Part shown: positions 1 to 11,916 of the stretch, one piece after another
Position numbering within the stretch: position 1 is the stretch's first letter
How the letters are laid out: every line of letters begins with the position of its first letter
Assembly (NCBI RefSeq): GCF_039555335.1
Contig: NC_092647.1
Coordinates: forward strand, 10,175,274-10,239,273
Length of the DNA: 64,000 nt
Direction of reading: 5' to 3'
Source of the DNA: Amphiura filiformis
Taxonomy: Eukaryota > Echinodermata > Ophiuroidea > Amphilepidida > Amphiuridae
Notes under the pieces: generated by a model
The model's input: the letters and a program-made list of their open reading frames with translations, nothing else
The model's database searches: none
Told to the model about the DNA's origin: nothing
Program-made: the position numbers and the translations under genes

Positions 1-1640
1 CTCTATTTTCACCTCTTTTTTTCCCCATTTTTTTAATAGCGCGGCATATAGGCCGAATACCGATTTTTTTTATTCGCGCAGAGTAACCGTGCGCGTTTTA
101 GGATTTTTTTCGCTATATCTACTGAAGATAGGCCTAGCATTTGGAATCCCATATAGTCCCAAATTAACGCCTATAGTCCCAAACTTTGCATTAAAATTCT
201 GGAAAATCGGTACAATATTAACAATTTTAGTGTTGAAAATCGTGTTTTACTAGAACTCTACAAATTTGAAAAGAAAATGCGAACATTTGAGTGATAGGCC
301 TATTACGATTATGTGCGCATGAACAAACGAGGTCAGAACGCGGTTAGCAGTCGGATGTAAACACGGGAAAATGTGGTTTTTAGCACTAATTTTCTCAAAA
401 TTAGTCGGACCTAAAATGTGTAGTCATTTTCAGAAATGTTATGCAGAATTTTGGTCTAGTTAAGATGATATCAAATATATATTTCAAAGTTGGACGTAAC
501 TCGACTTATGGCCAAAACGCGACCCCTTTTAGCACGTAAAGTCTCAGTGGAAAGCTTTTTTTGTGGTATGTACCCTTTATCTCGTTCAGACTGCAGACAA
601 AAACGACAACCAACGGGCACTTAAATTTGAGCTATCTGCAGTTGATAGCAAAATCACACGAATCCGACAAACACCAAAATGACATAAAACAGATAGAGAA
701 ATGTAAAAGCTTTATTTCAAAGTTTGTTTCAGCGTCATACGGTATTCGGTTCTTGAGATATTTCAATTTTAATATTACCCATGTAAATCAATGCAGGAGC
801 TCTATAGACACCGGCACCAGAATCGACCAAATTACGGCATGTCTCGCCACATTTTTTTTAAGTATAAAATTCGGCACTAGGCCGAATGCAAAGCTAAAAA
901 AGTAATGTTAAAATGACGAAGCTGACCAAAATTGCTATCTTCAGAAGATAGCATGCAAAAAAAATCAAAAAATAATAATATTAAAAAAACCAAAAACATT
1001 GCCTAGCACGCGTTGATGATTCAGTACGGCGCGAAACGGTAAAACTGCATTGAACGGGGTTGCGCGCTCAGAGAAAAATCGGCATCAGGCCGACTGCAGA
1101 GCTATAAAGAAATGTAAAAATGACGAAGCTGAACAAAATTTTAAACGGCACTTATAAAGCAGAGATTATCATCTGCCTGTTTCTCCATTTCACCTCTTTT
1201 CCCCTTTTTTAATAGCGCGGCATACAGGCCGAATGCCGATTTTTGATAGCATTTAGAATCTCATCCCGATTCATTGCATCTTTCTACTCTAGAAGTAATG
1301 TTTTACATTATTTTCTCTAAATTTTTACTTCATTATGTAGCGGCGAGTTTTTTCTTTCTAATACATCAGTCCCGATCAGAAAGTTTAAAGCGATATTACA
1401 GACTCATCACTTTCCGCATCTGCTTGTTGCTCTATTTTTACCTGTTCCCCCCCCTTTTTTAATTTTTTAATAGCGCGGCATATAGGCCAAATGCCGATTT
1501 TTTTATTCGCGCAGAGTAGATCCTAACCGTGCGCGTTTTAGGATTTTTTTCGTTATATCTACTCAAAGAAGATGATCTACTGAAGATAGGCCTAGCACTT
1601 TGATTTGGAATCTCATAAAGTCCCAAATTAACGCCTATAT
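1..1640. repeat. dispersed local repeat blocks
   Basis: A block with AATAGCGCGGCATA, ATTCGCGCAGAGTA, GTGCGCGTTTTAGG and CTACTGAAGATAGGCCTAGC occurs at 1-190, partly at 1184-1260, again at 1430-1650, and its last part at 2279-2400. A second block (ATGACGAAGCTGA with an upstream GGCCGAATGC/GGCCGACTGC) occurs at about 860-940 and 1080-1145. Between them no gene or exon is seen. Confidence 0.8.
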
Positions 1641-1649
1641 TCCCAAATT

Positions 1650-3375
1650 AAACCAAAACAAAATATCGCAACATTTGAAATTTTTATTAGCAAATACAGG
1701 GTTTGAAATTCGCAAAAAAAAAAAAAAAGAAGTTTGCAAAAACAGGGTTTGAAGTTAGCAAAGCCAGGGTTTGAAGTTAGCAAAAAAGGTTTGCACTTAG
1801 CAAAAAAGGGTTTGAAGTTAGAAAAAGGGTCAGTTGAAGTTAGCAAAAACATAAGTTGTTTGAAGTTAGCAAGATCAGGGTTTGAAGTTAGCAAAACCAG
1901 GGTTTGAAGTTAGCAAAACCAGGGTTTGAAGTTAGCAAAACCAGGGTTTGAAGTTAGCAAAAAAGGTTTGCAAGTTAGCATAAAAAGGGTTTGAAGTTAG
2001 CATTATAAAGGGTTTGAAACTGAGCAAAAAATGGTTTGAAACTGAAGTTAGCAAAAACATTGTTTGAAGTTAGCATGATCAGGGTTTGAAGTTAGCAAAA
2101 CCAGGGTTTGAAGTTAGCAAAAAAGGTTTGCAAGTTAGCATAAAAAGGGTTTGAAGTTAGCATTATAAAGGGTTTGAAACTGAGCAAAAAGGTTTGAAGT
2201 TAGCATAAAAGGGTTTGAAATTACTAAAAAGCGGGTTTTAGTTAGCAAAAAAGGGTTTGAAGTTAGCATATGAAGGTTATCTACTGAAGATAGGCCTAGC
2301 ATTTGGAATCTGATATAGTCCCAAATTAACGCCTATATTCCCAAATTAAACCAAAACAAAATGTCGCAACATTTGAAATTTTTATTAGTAAATACAGGGT
2401 TTGAAATAAAAAAAAAAAAACAGGTTTGAAATTAACAAAAAGGGTTTGAAGTTAGAAAAAGGGGTTTGAAGTTAGCATATGAAGGGTTTGAAGTTAGAAA
2501 AAGGGGTCAGTTGAAGTTAGCAAAAAAAAGGGTTTGAAATTAACAAAAAGGTTTGAAGTTAGCAATTTGTTTGAAGTTAGCAAAAAATGTTTTGAAGTTT
2601 GCAAAAACAGGGTTTCAAGTTAGCAAAGCCAGGGTTTGAAGTTAGCAAAAAAGGTTTGCACTTAGCAAAAAAAGGGTTTGAAGTTAGAAAAAAGGTCAGT
2701 TGAAGTTAGCAAAAACATTGTTTGAAGTTAGCAAAAAAGGTTTGCAAGTTAGCATAAAAAGGGTTTGAAGTTAGCATTATAAAGGGTTTGAAACTGAGCA
2801 AAAAGGTTTGAAGTTAGCATAAAAGGGTTTGAAATTACTAAAAAAAGGGTTTAAAGTTAGCAAAAAGGGTTTGAAGTTAGCATATGAAAGGTTTGAAGTT
2901 AGTAAAAAGGTTCAGTTGAAGTTAGCAAAAAAGGTTTGCAGTTAGCAAAAACATTGTTTGAAGTAAGCAAAAACAGGGTTTGAAGTTAGCAAAAAAGGTT
3001 TGGAAGAGCTTGCAAGTTAGTAAATAAATAAAGGGTTTGAAGTTAGCAAAAATAAGGGTTTGAAGTTATAACATAAGGGTTTGAAGTTAACTAGCATAAA
3101 AAGGGTTTAAAGTTAGAAAAAAAGGGTTTGAAGTTAGGAAAAAACGGGTTTAAAGCTAACAAAAAGGGTTTGAAGTGCGAAAAATGATCATTTAGCAAAA
3201 ATGATTGAAGTTAGTAAAAAGTGTTTGAAGTTTGCAAGATTGTTTGAAGTTTGCAAAAAGTGATTGAAGTTTGCAAAAAGTGATCATTGAAGTTTGCAAA
3301 AAGTGATTGAAGTTTGCAAAATGTAGGCCCCCTAATTGAAGTTTGCAAAAATTGATTGAAGTTTGCATGTCCCTC
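1650..3375. repeat. minisatellite, unit about 20 bp (GGGTTTGAAGTTAGCAAAAA)
   Basis: About 80 degenerate copies in direct orientation, some missing GG or with TTGCAAGTTAGCA variants. A dispersed block interrupts at 2279-2400. From about 3190 the unit shifts to GATTGAAGTTTGCAAAAAGT. Short open frames here (FCKLQ-, NF-rich) are translations of the repeat, not genes. It ends about 350 bp before the TMED start codon. Confidence 0.97.
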
Positions 3376-3723
3376 ATGGTACACCGTACTTTTCTCCATT
3401 TATTTTTCTCTGTTTTCAAAAAAAAATGTACTTGTTTCATTTAAACTTATACTATTTTTAGATACAGGAAGAGCAGGGCATGACAACTTGTAAACTTCCA
3501 GACCTGAAACTTGAAAATAGTAATGCCACGTAGCGTTAGGACGCCCTCTATCATTTGTGTACAGATAGGGTCAATTAATTTTCTTGCCAACATGGAACTT
3601 GGACATGTGTGACAGATATCACAGATTGTAGACACTATTCCTTTGGCTTTGTGAATTCTTTATTTTATACCCACTGACTTTCTACACATTCTTGCAATAT
3701 TTCTGATACCAATAGAATTTAAA
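3376..3723. other. TMED upstream region / probable 5' UTR
   Basis: Unique sequence between the minisatellite and the start codon. The promoter and transcription start should lie here, but only an AT-rich TATA-like string near 3660 is visible. Confidence 0.4.
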
Positions 3724-3867
3724 ATGGGTCTTCTCTGGATCTGCTTTTTAGCGTGCTTAGCTTTTATTGTCGGAGCCGAAGAACTTACATTTGAGCTTCC
3801 CGATAACGCAAAACAGTGTTTTTATGAAGAGGTTGATAAGGGAGTGAAAGTTTCGCTTGAATATCAG
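3724..3867 (+). CDS. TMED7: TMED exon 1 (start codon, signal peptide)
   Basis: Encodes residues 1-48, from [18 protein letters not shown] through VSLEYQ, and ends with CAG before the donor GTTTGT in phase 0. The donor is weaker than consensus (no GTAAGT). A T/A-rich TATA-like string (TTTATTTTATA) lies about 60 nt upstream of the ATG, but no promoter can be proven. The open frame runs on 16 codons into the intron, which would give a truncated product if unspliced. Confidence 0.9.
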
Positions 3868-6800
3868 GTTTGTAAAATGTACTGTGATTTAGTAATGTTT
3901 TTAATAATTATATAAACAACATCCATTAGTGACTTGCTCTTGTGTTACAAAGTTGTGCATACTTCAAGTCTTCATTCTTGACCCTTGATTCTTGACCATA
4001 TGGTTTTTTTTCTGAACATCAACATGAGAATCTACGTTTATAAGTAGTAGTAGGCCAGTGGGACAACGAAACCGCTACGTGAACGAGCTACATGTACATG
4101 ATGTCATGAACATGAGATATTCAGAATATTAATGTGGATAGCTCCGCTCGTGAGTTGCTCGAGAAGTCTAGCCAAGAATTTGCTTACCGATAGCTTCACA
4201 TTTTAGGCTAGAGAACGTAGCATTCAAAATCTAGTCGGATTTGCTGAAGCATGACGTAAAGCAATGGAAGGTCAGAAGCAAACACAGCCGATCGGCGATC
4301 ACGACAGACGATTGTAATTTCGATTGCATCAAAAATGTTGCTAAAATTACACTTCAGCAATTTTAGACTGCCCAAAATAGGAAAATCTTGCTCAAAAGAT
4401 AGAGTTGACTCATTGAAATAACTTCCATCCAAATTTCAACATTAGGCCAAAAAAAAAATTGTTGTGTTGCCCTCCCAAGCCTAAAATCTGGTAGTACACC
4501 CGGCGGATTTAAAAAAATTTTTTATCAACTGAACCATTTGATACCTACTATTTCACAGTCACATGAGTGAAGAGAGGCATAATGTATGCTTAATATTGGC
4601 TGTATTTTCTACCCAATGTTGAATACATTTGTGTATTTTATTGAAGTAAATATTAATATTAAGGCCCTTCACAATTAATTCTTAGTTTACTATTTAAAGA
4701 TGTTAAAATAGGCATGAGGTAACTTAATTATTAGTTATTTATTACTTATTATTTTCTTCATTTTGAAACAAGTGGTCACAGCCCAATATCAACATGAACA
4801 TCCTGCATGGTACATTTTGGCACTGCAGATCATATTGCAATTATGGTTGATTTTATACATTGATAATTAATAATGTGTTATTTGTTTGTTCAGGATTCAT
4901 GATTTAAGTAAGAAAGTAGCAAATTAATGTAACAAAAATGTCATTTAACAGAGAAAATGACAGAGAGAAAAATCAAATACCGGTAATTAAATATTTTGCA
5001 ATTTTCAATTTTTGATGCGGGTGGGAAATAGGAAACTCAAAATCAATTGTGAAGGGCCTAAACATCCATGTTGTTGGGATTCAATGAGTCAGTCCTACTA
5101 TCCAATTAAAGTGCTGGCTTGGGGCACAATCTTTTAGTGAACGTTATGGATCTGGGAATAGGCTTGGGGGTACATGTATGATAAAAAAAATCATTTGTTA
5201 AAAAAATTATTAAAAAAACAACCCGGGCCCAGATTTTCGCGAGGTGGACCCGGCCGCGGAGGGCAACACAACATTTTTTTTTTTTGGCCTTACCAGAATA
5301 AATAACCTCCGGTGCAAAAAATTGCACCGCGCTGTCCTACCGAAAAATCATGGCAGCCATAGGCTAGCAAAGCACTCTAGCTTCAAATGCGTATTAACTA
5401 TCGTGCGCAAATTCGAAGCTAGAGTTCTCTAGTAACTCATGAGCTAAAAAGGTAATCACAACATATTATGCATATATTTACTTGTTTGTAAATGATAGTT
5501 TTAAACTAAAAAAACTTTTTATACTATAAAATCTGATTATGATTCTGTAAGAAAAATAATTATCAAACACGAATCACATGGTCTTATAATTTAAAACAAA
5601 CTCATGGTGACCATAAAAACATGGATCCGTCTCTCAACACGCGATATTCAAAATTCCCGGGTGCCAAAATTGTAGAGTGCAATGACGTCACAGTAATACA
5701 ATGAAGGCTTACTACGATTTATGTCTGGTTCCAGACAGCAATACTCAGGGGTAGGAGTAAGGTCCAAAAGTAGAGGGTCAGAGTTCACCCGTGAGCTTGC
5801 GAATATTCCCAACATAGAGGGTGAAAAATTAATATTTTTTAAATTTCGGGGGTCATTCACCCCCTATCGGGGGTTAACGCTACCCCTGGTCATGAGAATT
5901 GTTCACTTGACCCTTTAAAAAATCATTTGACCCCCGAAGTAATTTTAAGTCAGTTAAGGGGTCATCCATGACCCCTTGTTTTAACCTGCCAGCGCTACCC
6001 CTGATTGTGTCGGTCGGTCGGGATTTTTTTTTTTTTTTTACTAGCGAACTCTACTCTGTTTGTATTTAATATTAATTAAGCCTAAGGTAAATGTAGGCAT
6101 GATCACAAAATTTTCAAGTAGGATACAATGTATAATTGTATATTACATGGAAATTATTTTGTTTAAAAAGATGATTATTTAACTTAAAAAATGAGGGGTC
6201 ATACCATGTCTGTAGGTCAAAAACTAGTCCTAGATAAGTACCGTATTCGTCCGAGTATAGTCCCATGCTCGAGTATAATCCCACCCCCATTTTTCGAAAA
6301 AAATCAGAAATAGAAAAAATTTTTTTTTTTTAAGTTTATTTTTTTCGGTTTTGGAGTGTCCCTGGACCTAGACCTAGATGCTAGGATCATTCATGGTTGA
6401 CCTAAAAAAACAAAAAAACAAATTTCAAGATATTTTGTATTTTTAATATGAAAATTGATAATTTGTATTCATGTCATATCTACTAATTAATGATTTCAAA
6501 AAGCATTGAATTTGAATGCATTTTGAAATCATTAATAGAGTATGACATGAAAACAAAGTATCAATTTTCATATATTAAAAATACAAAATATCTTGAAATT
6601 TTAAAAATTTTTTTTAGGTCATCACATAAAAACGGTGGGACTATACTCGGACCAATACGGTAATTTTTAAAGCCATAAGGCCAAGTAAAACAAGTACCGT
6701 ATATCGTCTAGACTGTTTCAAAAATTGGTGAGGGAGGTCCTTTTACCTTGTTATTAGGCCCTTTACAATTAATTCTTAGTTTCCTGTTTCCCGCGCGCGT

Positions 6801-9800
6801 CCAAAGTAGAGAATTGCAAAATATTTAATTATTTTATTTTTATTTTGGATTTTCTCTTTTAAAATAACTTTTAATGACTTCCATTTGCTACTTTCTGACT
6901 TTGCTTGTATCAACTATAATGATGAATAAACAAAGAACATAACTGTACCATTACCGTACTTATGTATAAAATCAAACATAGTTGTAAAATAATTAAATGC
7001 ATGTTCCAATCAAAACAGGTTGATGTAGGATGCGACCACTTGTGTTAAAATAAAGAAAATAATAGATAATTAATAATTAATAATTAAAAGTCGCCTCATC
7101 CCTAGTTTTCAACCATGAAACAGGAAACTAAGACTCAATTGTGAAGGGCCTTATGTTATTTTTTTACCATTGCAATTGCAAAGTGTTTGTCAACACATCT
7201 TATATTAAATTAAATTGAGGCCCCCTAATATTTTCATCACAACAATTTAAGAAACAAGCAATTAATAGGAAAATTAACAAAAGATATTTGAAAATCTCCA
7301 AAAATCGGTGAGGGCGGGGACGATTTATTTTACTTGGCCTATTGTGTATTTTGCTCTACAGTGACTCCCTCAATTTTTGTTGAATTTCTCCTTTTTGCAT
7401 GATGTACTTAAATGCCCAATGACATTACTGAAATACCATTTTTAAATAAAACCTTACTCCGGAGATCTCCGGTTTTATTAAGAGTTCACTGATTGAGTGG
7501 TGGCTAAACACATCACATGCGTGTGTATTATTGAATCATTGAGTCAGTGACGTATTTAAACTGTGCATACCGGGGGGCATCGCTATTTCTCTTGCGTCTT
7601 GATGTAATTTGTGTGCACATCGCTAATATTCGTCTTACATACTTGTTTGTTCGTCTAAGCTGTGTGATGCTATGCCATTATAATTCATGATAAGCCATTA
7701 TAATTCATGATAATAGTATGATCGCTGAGCTAATACACGCATTGTAGGCGCTGGAATGAAATAGTAATATAATTTTCTTTGTTTTGCCCCATTGAGTAGC
7801 ATTTTGCTCTGCGATACCGGCTTTAGCCAATGCACGGTAACATGAAATCCTACTTGTTATCCAGTTGAAATCCATAAAAATCCATCTAAAGCCCAAAGTT
7901 CTCCTGCAGGCGGAATATTTTCAGTGTAATCAATCAACACTTTTGTTTTATAGGAAGCAATTTTAGACTTCTACGCTATTCAAATTTCACTCACGGAGCG
8001 CATTCACCGGGTCACCAGCGTCTTCAGCGGATGTTCTTGCTCTGAAGATGTGTTGTTGCTAGTGAAATTTGAGTAGCGTAGAAGTCTAAAATTGCTTCCC
8101 TATTTCCGTTTACCGCTACGTATGAATATACATCATTATACTTTTGTTTATTTTTTCAACAGGTGGTAACAGGGGGACAATATGATGTAGATGCATACTT
8201 AGAAGCACCTGGTCAACGTGTGTTGTACAAGGAGAGAAAGAAACAATACGACACATACACATGGACAACAGACATGAAAGGGGTGTATAAATTCTGCTTT
8301 AGTAATGAGTTTTCAACGTTTGCACACAAACTTGTATACTTTGATTTCATGGTTGGTGATGAGGATCCTTTACTCAGGGATTTAGGAGAACACGCCACAG
8401 TTTTAACACAGGTATGTACTGCAAGCCTTGAAATAAGCAGACTGGAACCAGGAGCAATTTATTTTTGAACATTGCTCCTGGTTCACTGGGAATTTACAAG
8501 AACCAGGAGCAATTTCTGAAGAAACATGAGCAATTTTCAAATAGTAAATCCTTTTCTGCAATACAATATGACACGGTTTCAGATTTGAAGCAGGTTTGAC
8601 TGCCAAAAATGGCAAAATATAAAGTTTCAAAAAATATTGTTTTAAATATGTTTTCTAGACTGAAATTTTGTGCAGAATTCATTTCTGAAGTCAGAAATGC
8701 ACAATCTGTCATTGTTTTCCTGATATGAGCATTACAGTAGAGGCATATGCTTTGACGGAAATAAAAATATGAGATCCATAAGTGACAACATCATCACAAC
8801 ATATTTGAACTCTATTGGCACACTTATAAAGGCTCTGCAAGGCTCACATCATGTTGTAGTGCAAGTCTGACATCTGATATTACAGGTACTAATTGTTCCC
8901 GATTTTGCTCAAAAATGGGGTGGCGAGTCAATTTGTTAAAAAAATTAGAACTCAAAAAATATGCATTTTAGCACAAGTTTGGTACTATATCCCTGTAGTA
9001 CTGTATCATGGGAATAACTGATTAGTTTTTAAACATGTAAGCCTCATATATTTTTTTTTTACGATTTTTGAAATGCCAAATTTTACGTAATTTACAGATG
9101 TCACAAATTGTTAAAAAATTAGAAAAGAAAATTGAGAAGGAATGGAAAGATATTAATGTTATACCCAAGTAGGAACTTATACTGTGCATAACTGATTAGT
9201 TTTTCAAGCCTATAGCTCTTGTAGTTTTCTTGTAATCCCGATTTTTACAAATGGCGGGAATTTTTACACACATCAAAATTTTAAGGGGTAGGGGAAACAT
9301 TTTTACATTTTGCAAGTTTTTCCCTTAGTTAAAATGAACAAAGTTAGGTATCAAATGAAAGCCCATTCAATACTGCATAGACTGGTAGGTCAACCATCAC
9401 TGTAGCACCTTCCTATCAAGAGTTATGATTTTTCAAATAAATTTTTTGCCGAAAACAGCTTATTTTGGCATGTCAATTGTCACGAGGCATGTCATATTTG
9501 AATGATTCTGGCACGCAAATGATTAAGTCAATCACAAAACAAATACCTGAATCCATCAAATAGTACCCTCAGCTGATATGTTAACATTTTAAAGGGCCAT
9601 ATCTATGTATATTGTAGACTCTATGAGTATACAAAGTTGGCATGTGAAAATTTTGTCACCCAAAAAGTGCATTTTTCGGGCAATATCGACCACAAATCAA
9701 CATTTTGTAGCAAAACGATGTACGATGCACGCGTTTTGACAAAGAAATCATGTTCTACAAACAATTTTACCCTAGAAAAGACACCTTAGAAATTAAACAT

Positions 9801-11174
9801 AGCTATTTTCACTCTGGAGTGAATTTTTACACACTTTGGCAGTGAAACCTGCTTCAAATCTGAGACCATGTCATATACATCATACCAACACTCCTGCATC
9901 AAGTGCAAAACTGGAGCCAGGAGCAATTTGTTTTTAGAAACTTGCTCCTGGTTCATGTGAGTTTTACAAGGTCCAGGAGCAATTGATGGCTTTATGAGGG
10001 CAAATTTGCTCCCAGTGCCTGCTTATTGCAAGGCTAGGTATGTGATTAGCAGGGCTTTTAAATATTTGGCCATTGGCAGAATAAAGAGTTGTAATTATGC
10101 TGGGCAAGTGTGCCAGGAGCCGGTGGTACTGAGTCATATCTAGGAGTCGGCAGTTTCTTTGCTATAGAAAAATTATTTGATTTGTGTACATCGTGGAACA
10201 TACTCTTTGCGTGTCTGTGTGTAGTAAGCTGTTGTACGCAGATAACCTTGCACATATGGACGCGTAGAGTAGCATTGTACGCTCGTGTACATGTATTAGC
10301 ATGATTAGTCATGGAGTAACAAGCATAGTTGAATGTTCCACGATGTACACAAATTAAATAATTTTTTTATAGTGACACCACTAGTTTGGCTAGAGATGTG
10401 TTTAGCCAAACACATCGTGGAACATACTCTTTGCGTGACTGTGCGTAGTAAGCTGTTGTACGCAGATAATCTTGCACATATGGACGCGTAGAGTAGCATT
10501 GTACGCTCGTGTATTAGCATGATAAGTCACAGAGTAACAAGCGTAGTTGAATGTTCCATGATGTACACAAATTAAATAATATTTCTATACTGACACCACT
10601 AGTTTGCCTAGACATGTGTTTTAACATGAAAAATTAAAACATATGTGGAAATTCATGGTTGACTTGTAAAGATCACATCAATTTGCTATTCAAAATTTAA
10701 AAAAATGATTAACTGTTTTTCTGTAAAATTGTTTTCCTATCAAAACTGCATACAAAGGAAATTGATTTTCTTGCAAGGCTCCGAGCTGTATCTACATTGT
10801 ATTGTTTATGCAATACAACTACTACTTTATGGGAAGAAATTTTGGTATAAACCGTCTTCCAGTAGAGGAACAATGGTATTGATCCTTGTTCTCAGTACTG
10901 CATCACTGACTTTCATTTGTTTGATTTGTCTTTTCACTTGCAGCTGGAAACGTCAACAGTAACCATCCACGAAGCATTAAAAGCCGTCATAGACTACCAG
11001 ACACACCACAGGTTACGGGAAGCCAAAACCAGGATGCGAGCTGAACACCTCAACGACAAGGTCCAATGGTGGTCAATAGGCGAATTTGTTATTATCTTCT
11101 GTATTAGTATGGGTCAGGTTATAGTTCTTAGAAGTTTCTTTACAGATAAAAGACCTACAAGTGGTAGGATATAG
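3724..11174 (+). CDS. TMED7: p24 cargo receptor, TMED7/TMED3-like (gamma subfamily), 3 coding exons: 3724-3867, 8163-8411, 10944-11174
   Basis: The three exons join in phase 0 to give 207 residues. p24 proteins are type I membrane proteins that cycle between ER and Golgi in COPII and COPI vesicles and select cargo. Residues 1-18 are a hydrophobic signal peptide ending in GA. The lumenal GOLD domain spans about 20-110 and opens with [13 protein letters not shown]. Cys32 and Cys93 (in [12 protein letters not shown]) are the conserved disulfide pair. A helical stretch (132-172, with IHEALK, VIDYQTH and RLREA) precedes one membrane segment (173-193) with the usual polar Glu178 and Gln189. The tail [13 protein letters not shown] has the FF motif (COPII) and basic KR (COPI) typical of the family. 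Motif order and length match vertebrate TMED7 and TMED3; I cannot separate these two without a tree. The start has a good context (A at -3, G at +4). Introns 1 and 2 (4.3 and 2.5 kb) are full of transposons. Confidence 0.93.
4445..5289. mobile_element. MITE with TTA target duplication, carrying a nested MITE
   Basis: Ends GGCCAAAAAAAAAATTGTTG and its inverse near 5289 (TTGCCCTCC / GGAGGGCAA inside), flanked on both sides by TTA. The ends and 3-bp TTA duplication suggest PIF/Harbinger. It holds the complete element at 4663-5058. It lies in TMED intron 1. Confidence 0.75.
4663..5058. mobile_element. PIF/Harbinger-like MITE, copy A (396 bp)
   Basis: Begins GGCCCTTCACAATTAATTCT and ends ATCAATTGTGAAGGGCC, flanked by TAA on both sides. 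The interior is AT-rich with no transposase. It matches 6757-7150 in opposite orientation. Confidence 0.85.
5290..6238. other. TMED intron 1, no recognised feature
   Basis: AT-rich sequence with T-runs. A mild run of GGGGTCA/TGACCCC-like motifs lies near 5860-5980. No exon, RNA gene or clear element seen. Confidence 0.4.
6239..6662. mobile_element. foldback element with TACCGTATT ends
   Basis: TACCGTATTCGTCCGAGTAT at the left mirrors CGGACCAATACGGTA at the right, with AGTATAGTCCCA / TGGGACTATACT inside. The core (6420-6610) is itself a long hairpin around AAATTGATAATTTG and CATGTCATA, so nearly the whole element can fold on itself. Confidence 0.8.
6757..7150. mobile_element. PIF/Harbinger-like MITE, copy B (394 bp)
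   Basis: Same ends as copy A (GGCCCTTTACAATTAATTCT ... GTGAAGGGCC), flanked by TTA on both sides. The interior is the inverse of copy A, so the two insertions are independent. Confidence 0.85.
7953..8099. mobile_element. hairpin MITE just upstream of TMED exon 2
   Basis: GGAAGCAATTTTAGACTTCT at 7953 and its exact inverse ending at 8099, with CAAATTTCACT / AGTGAAATTTG continuing the arms. The 147-bp stem-loop ends 63 nt before exon 2, next to the acceptor. Confidence 0.85.
8163..8411 (+). CDS. TMED7: TMED exon 2 (GOLD domain)
   Basis: Encodes residues 49-131, from [14 protein letters not shown] to HATVLTQ. The acceptor is a T-rich tract ending in CAACAG and the donor is GTATGT; both boundaries are phase 0. 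It carries the second disulfide cysteine and [10 protein letters not shown], the end of the GOLD beta-sandwich. A 147-bp hairpin element ends 63 nt upstream of the exon. Confidence 0.93.
8440..10010. mobile_element. 1.3-kb inverted-repeat element (8567-9877) flanked by ACCAGGAGCAATT repeats
   Basis: ATATGACACGGTTTCAGATT near 8567 is mirrored, with few mismatches, by CTGAGACCATGTCATAT ending about 9877, giving terminal repeats of about 41 bp (AAGCAGGTTT inside). No transposase frame is present. Outside both ends lie related blocks with repeated CCAGGAGCAATT and GCTCCTGGTTC (8443-8530 and 9910-9990). It lies in TMED intron 2. Confidence 0.75.
10150..10620. mobile_element. MITE present as a partial tandem duplication
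   Basis: GTGTACATCGTGGAACAT near 10180 mirrors ATGTTCCACGATGTACAC near 10330. The same block (ACATACTCTTTGCGTG, TTGTACGCAGATAA, TGGACGCGTAGAGTAGC) repeats at about 10415-10580. Two units share ends in TMED intron 2. Confidence 0.8.
10944..11174 (+). CDS. TMED7: TMED exon 3 (helix, membrane anchor, tail, stop TAG)
   Basis: Encodes residues 132-207 after the acceptor CTTTTCACTTGCAG. It includes [20 protein letters not shown], the membrane helix and the FF/KR tail, and ends in TAG. A possible poly(A) signal AATAAA is at 11316-11321, but the 3' end cannot be fixed from sequence alone. Confidence 0.93.
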   Translation: METSTVTIHEALKAVIDYQTHHRLREAKTRMRAEHLNDKVQWWSIGEFVIIFCISMGQVIVLRSFFTDKRPTSGRI

Positions 11175-11523
11175 CAGCTATTATTAGTTAGTGGAAGTAG
11201 TATGTTGTATATGAGTGCAAGAAGGGCATATGAGCAATGGCTGCTTCATGTGAGATTTTGAAATTACATCTGCAGAGGAATCCAAAAACTTGAAAAATGC
11301 TAAAAGACCTTATGCAATAAACCAACTGGAACTGTATAACAATTCAAATGGCAGCCATGTTGGAGGACAGTTCTAAGATAGCTTTAAGATGACAGAGGGA
11401 CATATCTCTAGATTGATTCCACTACCATTCATACCTATCACCTGTTACCATGTGAATTGGCCCGTGTTACCTTATGGAGGACAGAATTTTCTTTAAATGA
11501 GGATGACTGTCATGAGTGATGTA

Positions 11524-11752
11524 AAGTTTGTTCGGTTTATATAAAGCGAAAAAAATAAGACTCATAACACCGTGTATTGATATAGAATGGCATGCACGCA
11601 GTTGGGCGCATTTATGCTTACGCTAGTTGTGTGTTGTGTAATGCGTGACTGGCACACGCATGTGAATTTACGCGAGCGTGAGTTGGGACTTTATTAATGT
11701 GCGCAGTAACAAAAGCCGAATAATTTTCACCTTATATAATCCGAACAAACTT
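11524..11752. mobile_element. TA-flanked MITE (AAGTTTGTTCGG family), copy 1
   Basis: AAGTTTGTTCGGTTTATATA and the inverse TATATAATCCGAACAAACTT, with TA on both sides, as in Tc1/mariner insertions. Interior marker: AATAAGACTCATAACAC. It lies 350 bp after the TMED stop. Confidence 0.82.
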
Positions 11753-11778
11753 TAGTATTGCATACCCTCTATATCAGT

Positions 11779-11916
11779 GGGCAATTCCAGTTGAAACCCA
11801 TCATACACACCCTATGGAAGACATGACCTTAATCTCCTACACAGGGAGTGTGAATTTCAAATGGAGGCACGTCCCATCAGGTACCCCATTAGAAATGCAC
11901 ACTCTCTGTGTTAATT
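11779..11916. mobile_element. palindromic 'CACACAGGGAGTGTGAA' MITE, copy 1 (partial)
   Basis: Left arm GCAATTCCAGTTGAAA, GAAGACATGACCTTAATCTC and AGGGAGTGTGAATTTCAAAT is clear. The right arm is short and degenerates after CACACTCTCTGTG. Confidence 0.7.

Noticed and set aside
1628-3440. Minus-strand open frames rich in FCKLQ/NFKP
   Set aside because: Translations of the 20-bp minisatellite.
3868-3915. TMED frame continuing past exon 1
   Set aside because: The added residues do not match the family and the donor GTTTGT joins exon 2 in frame; read-through is intronic.
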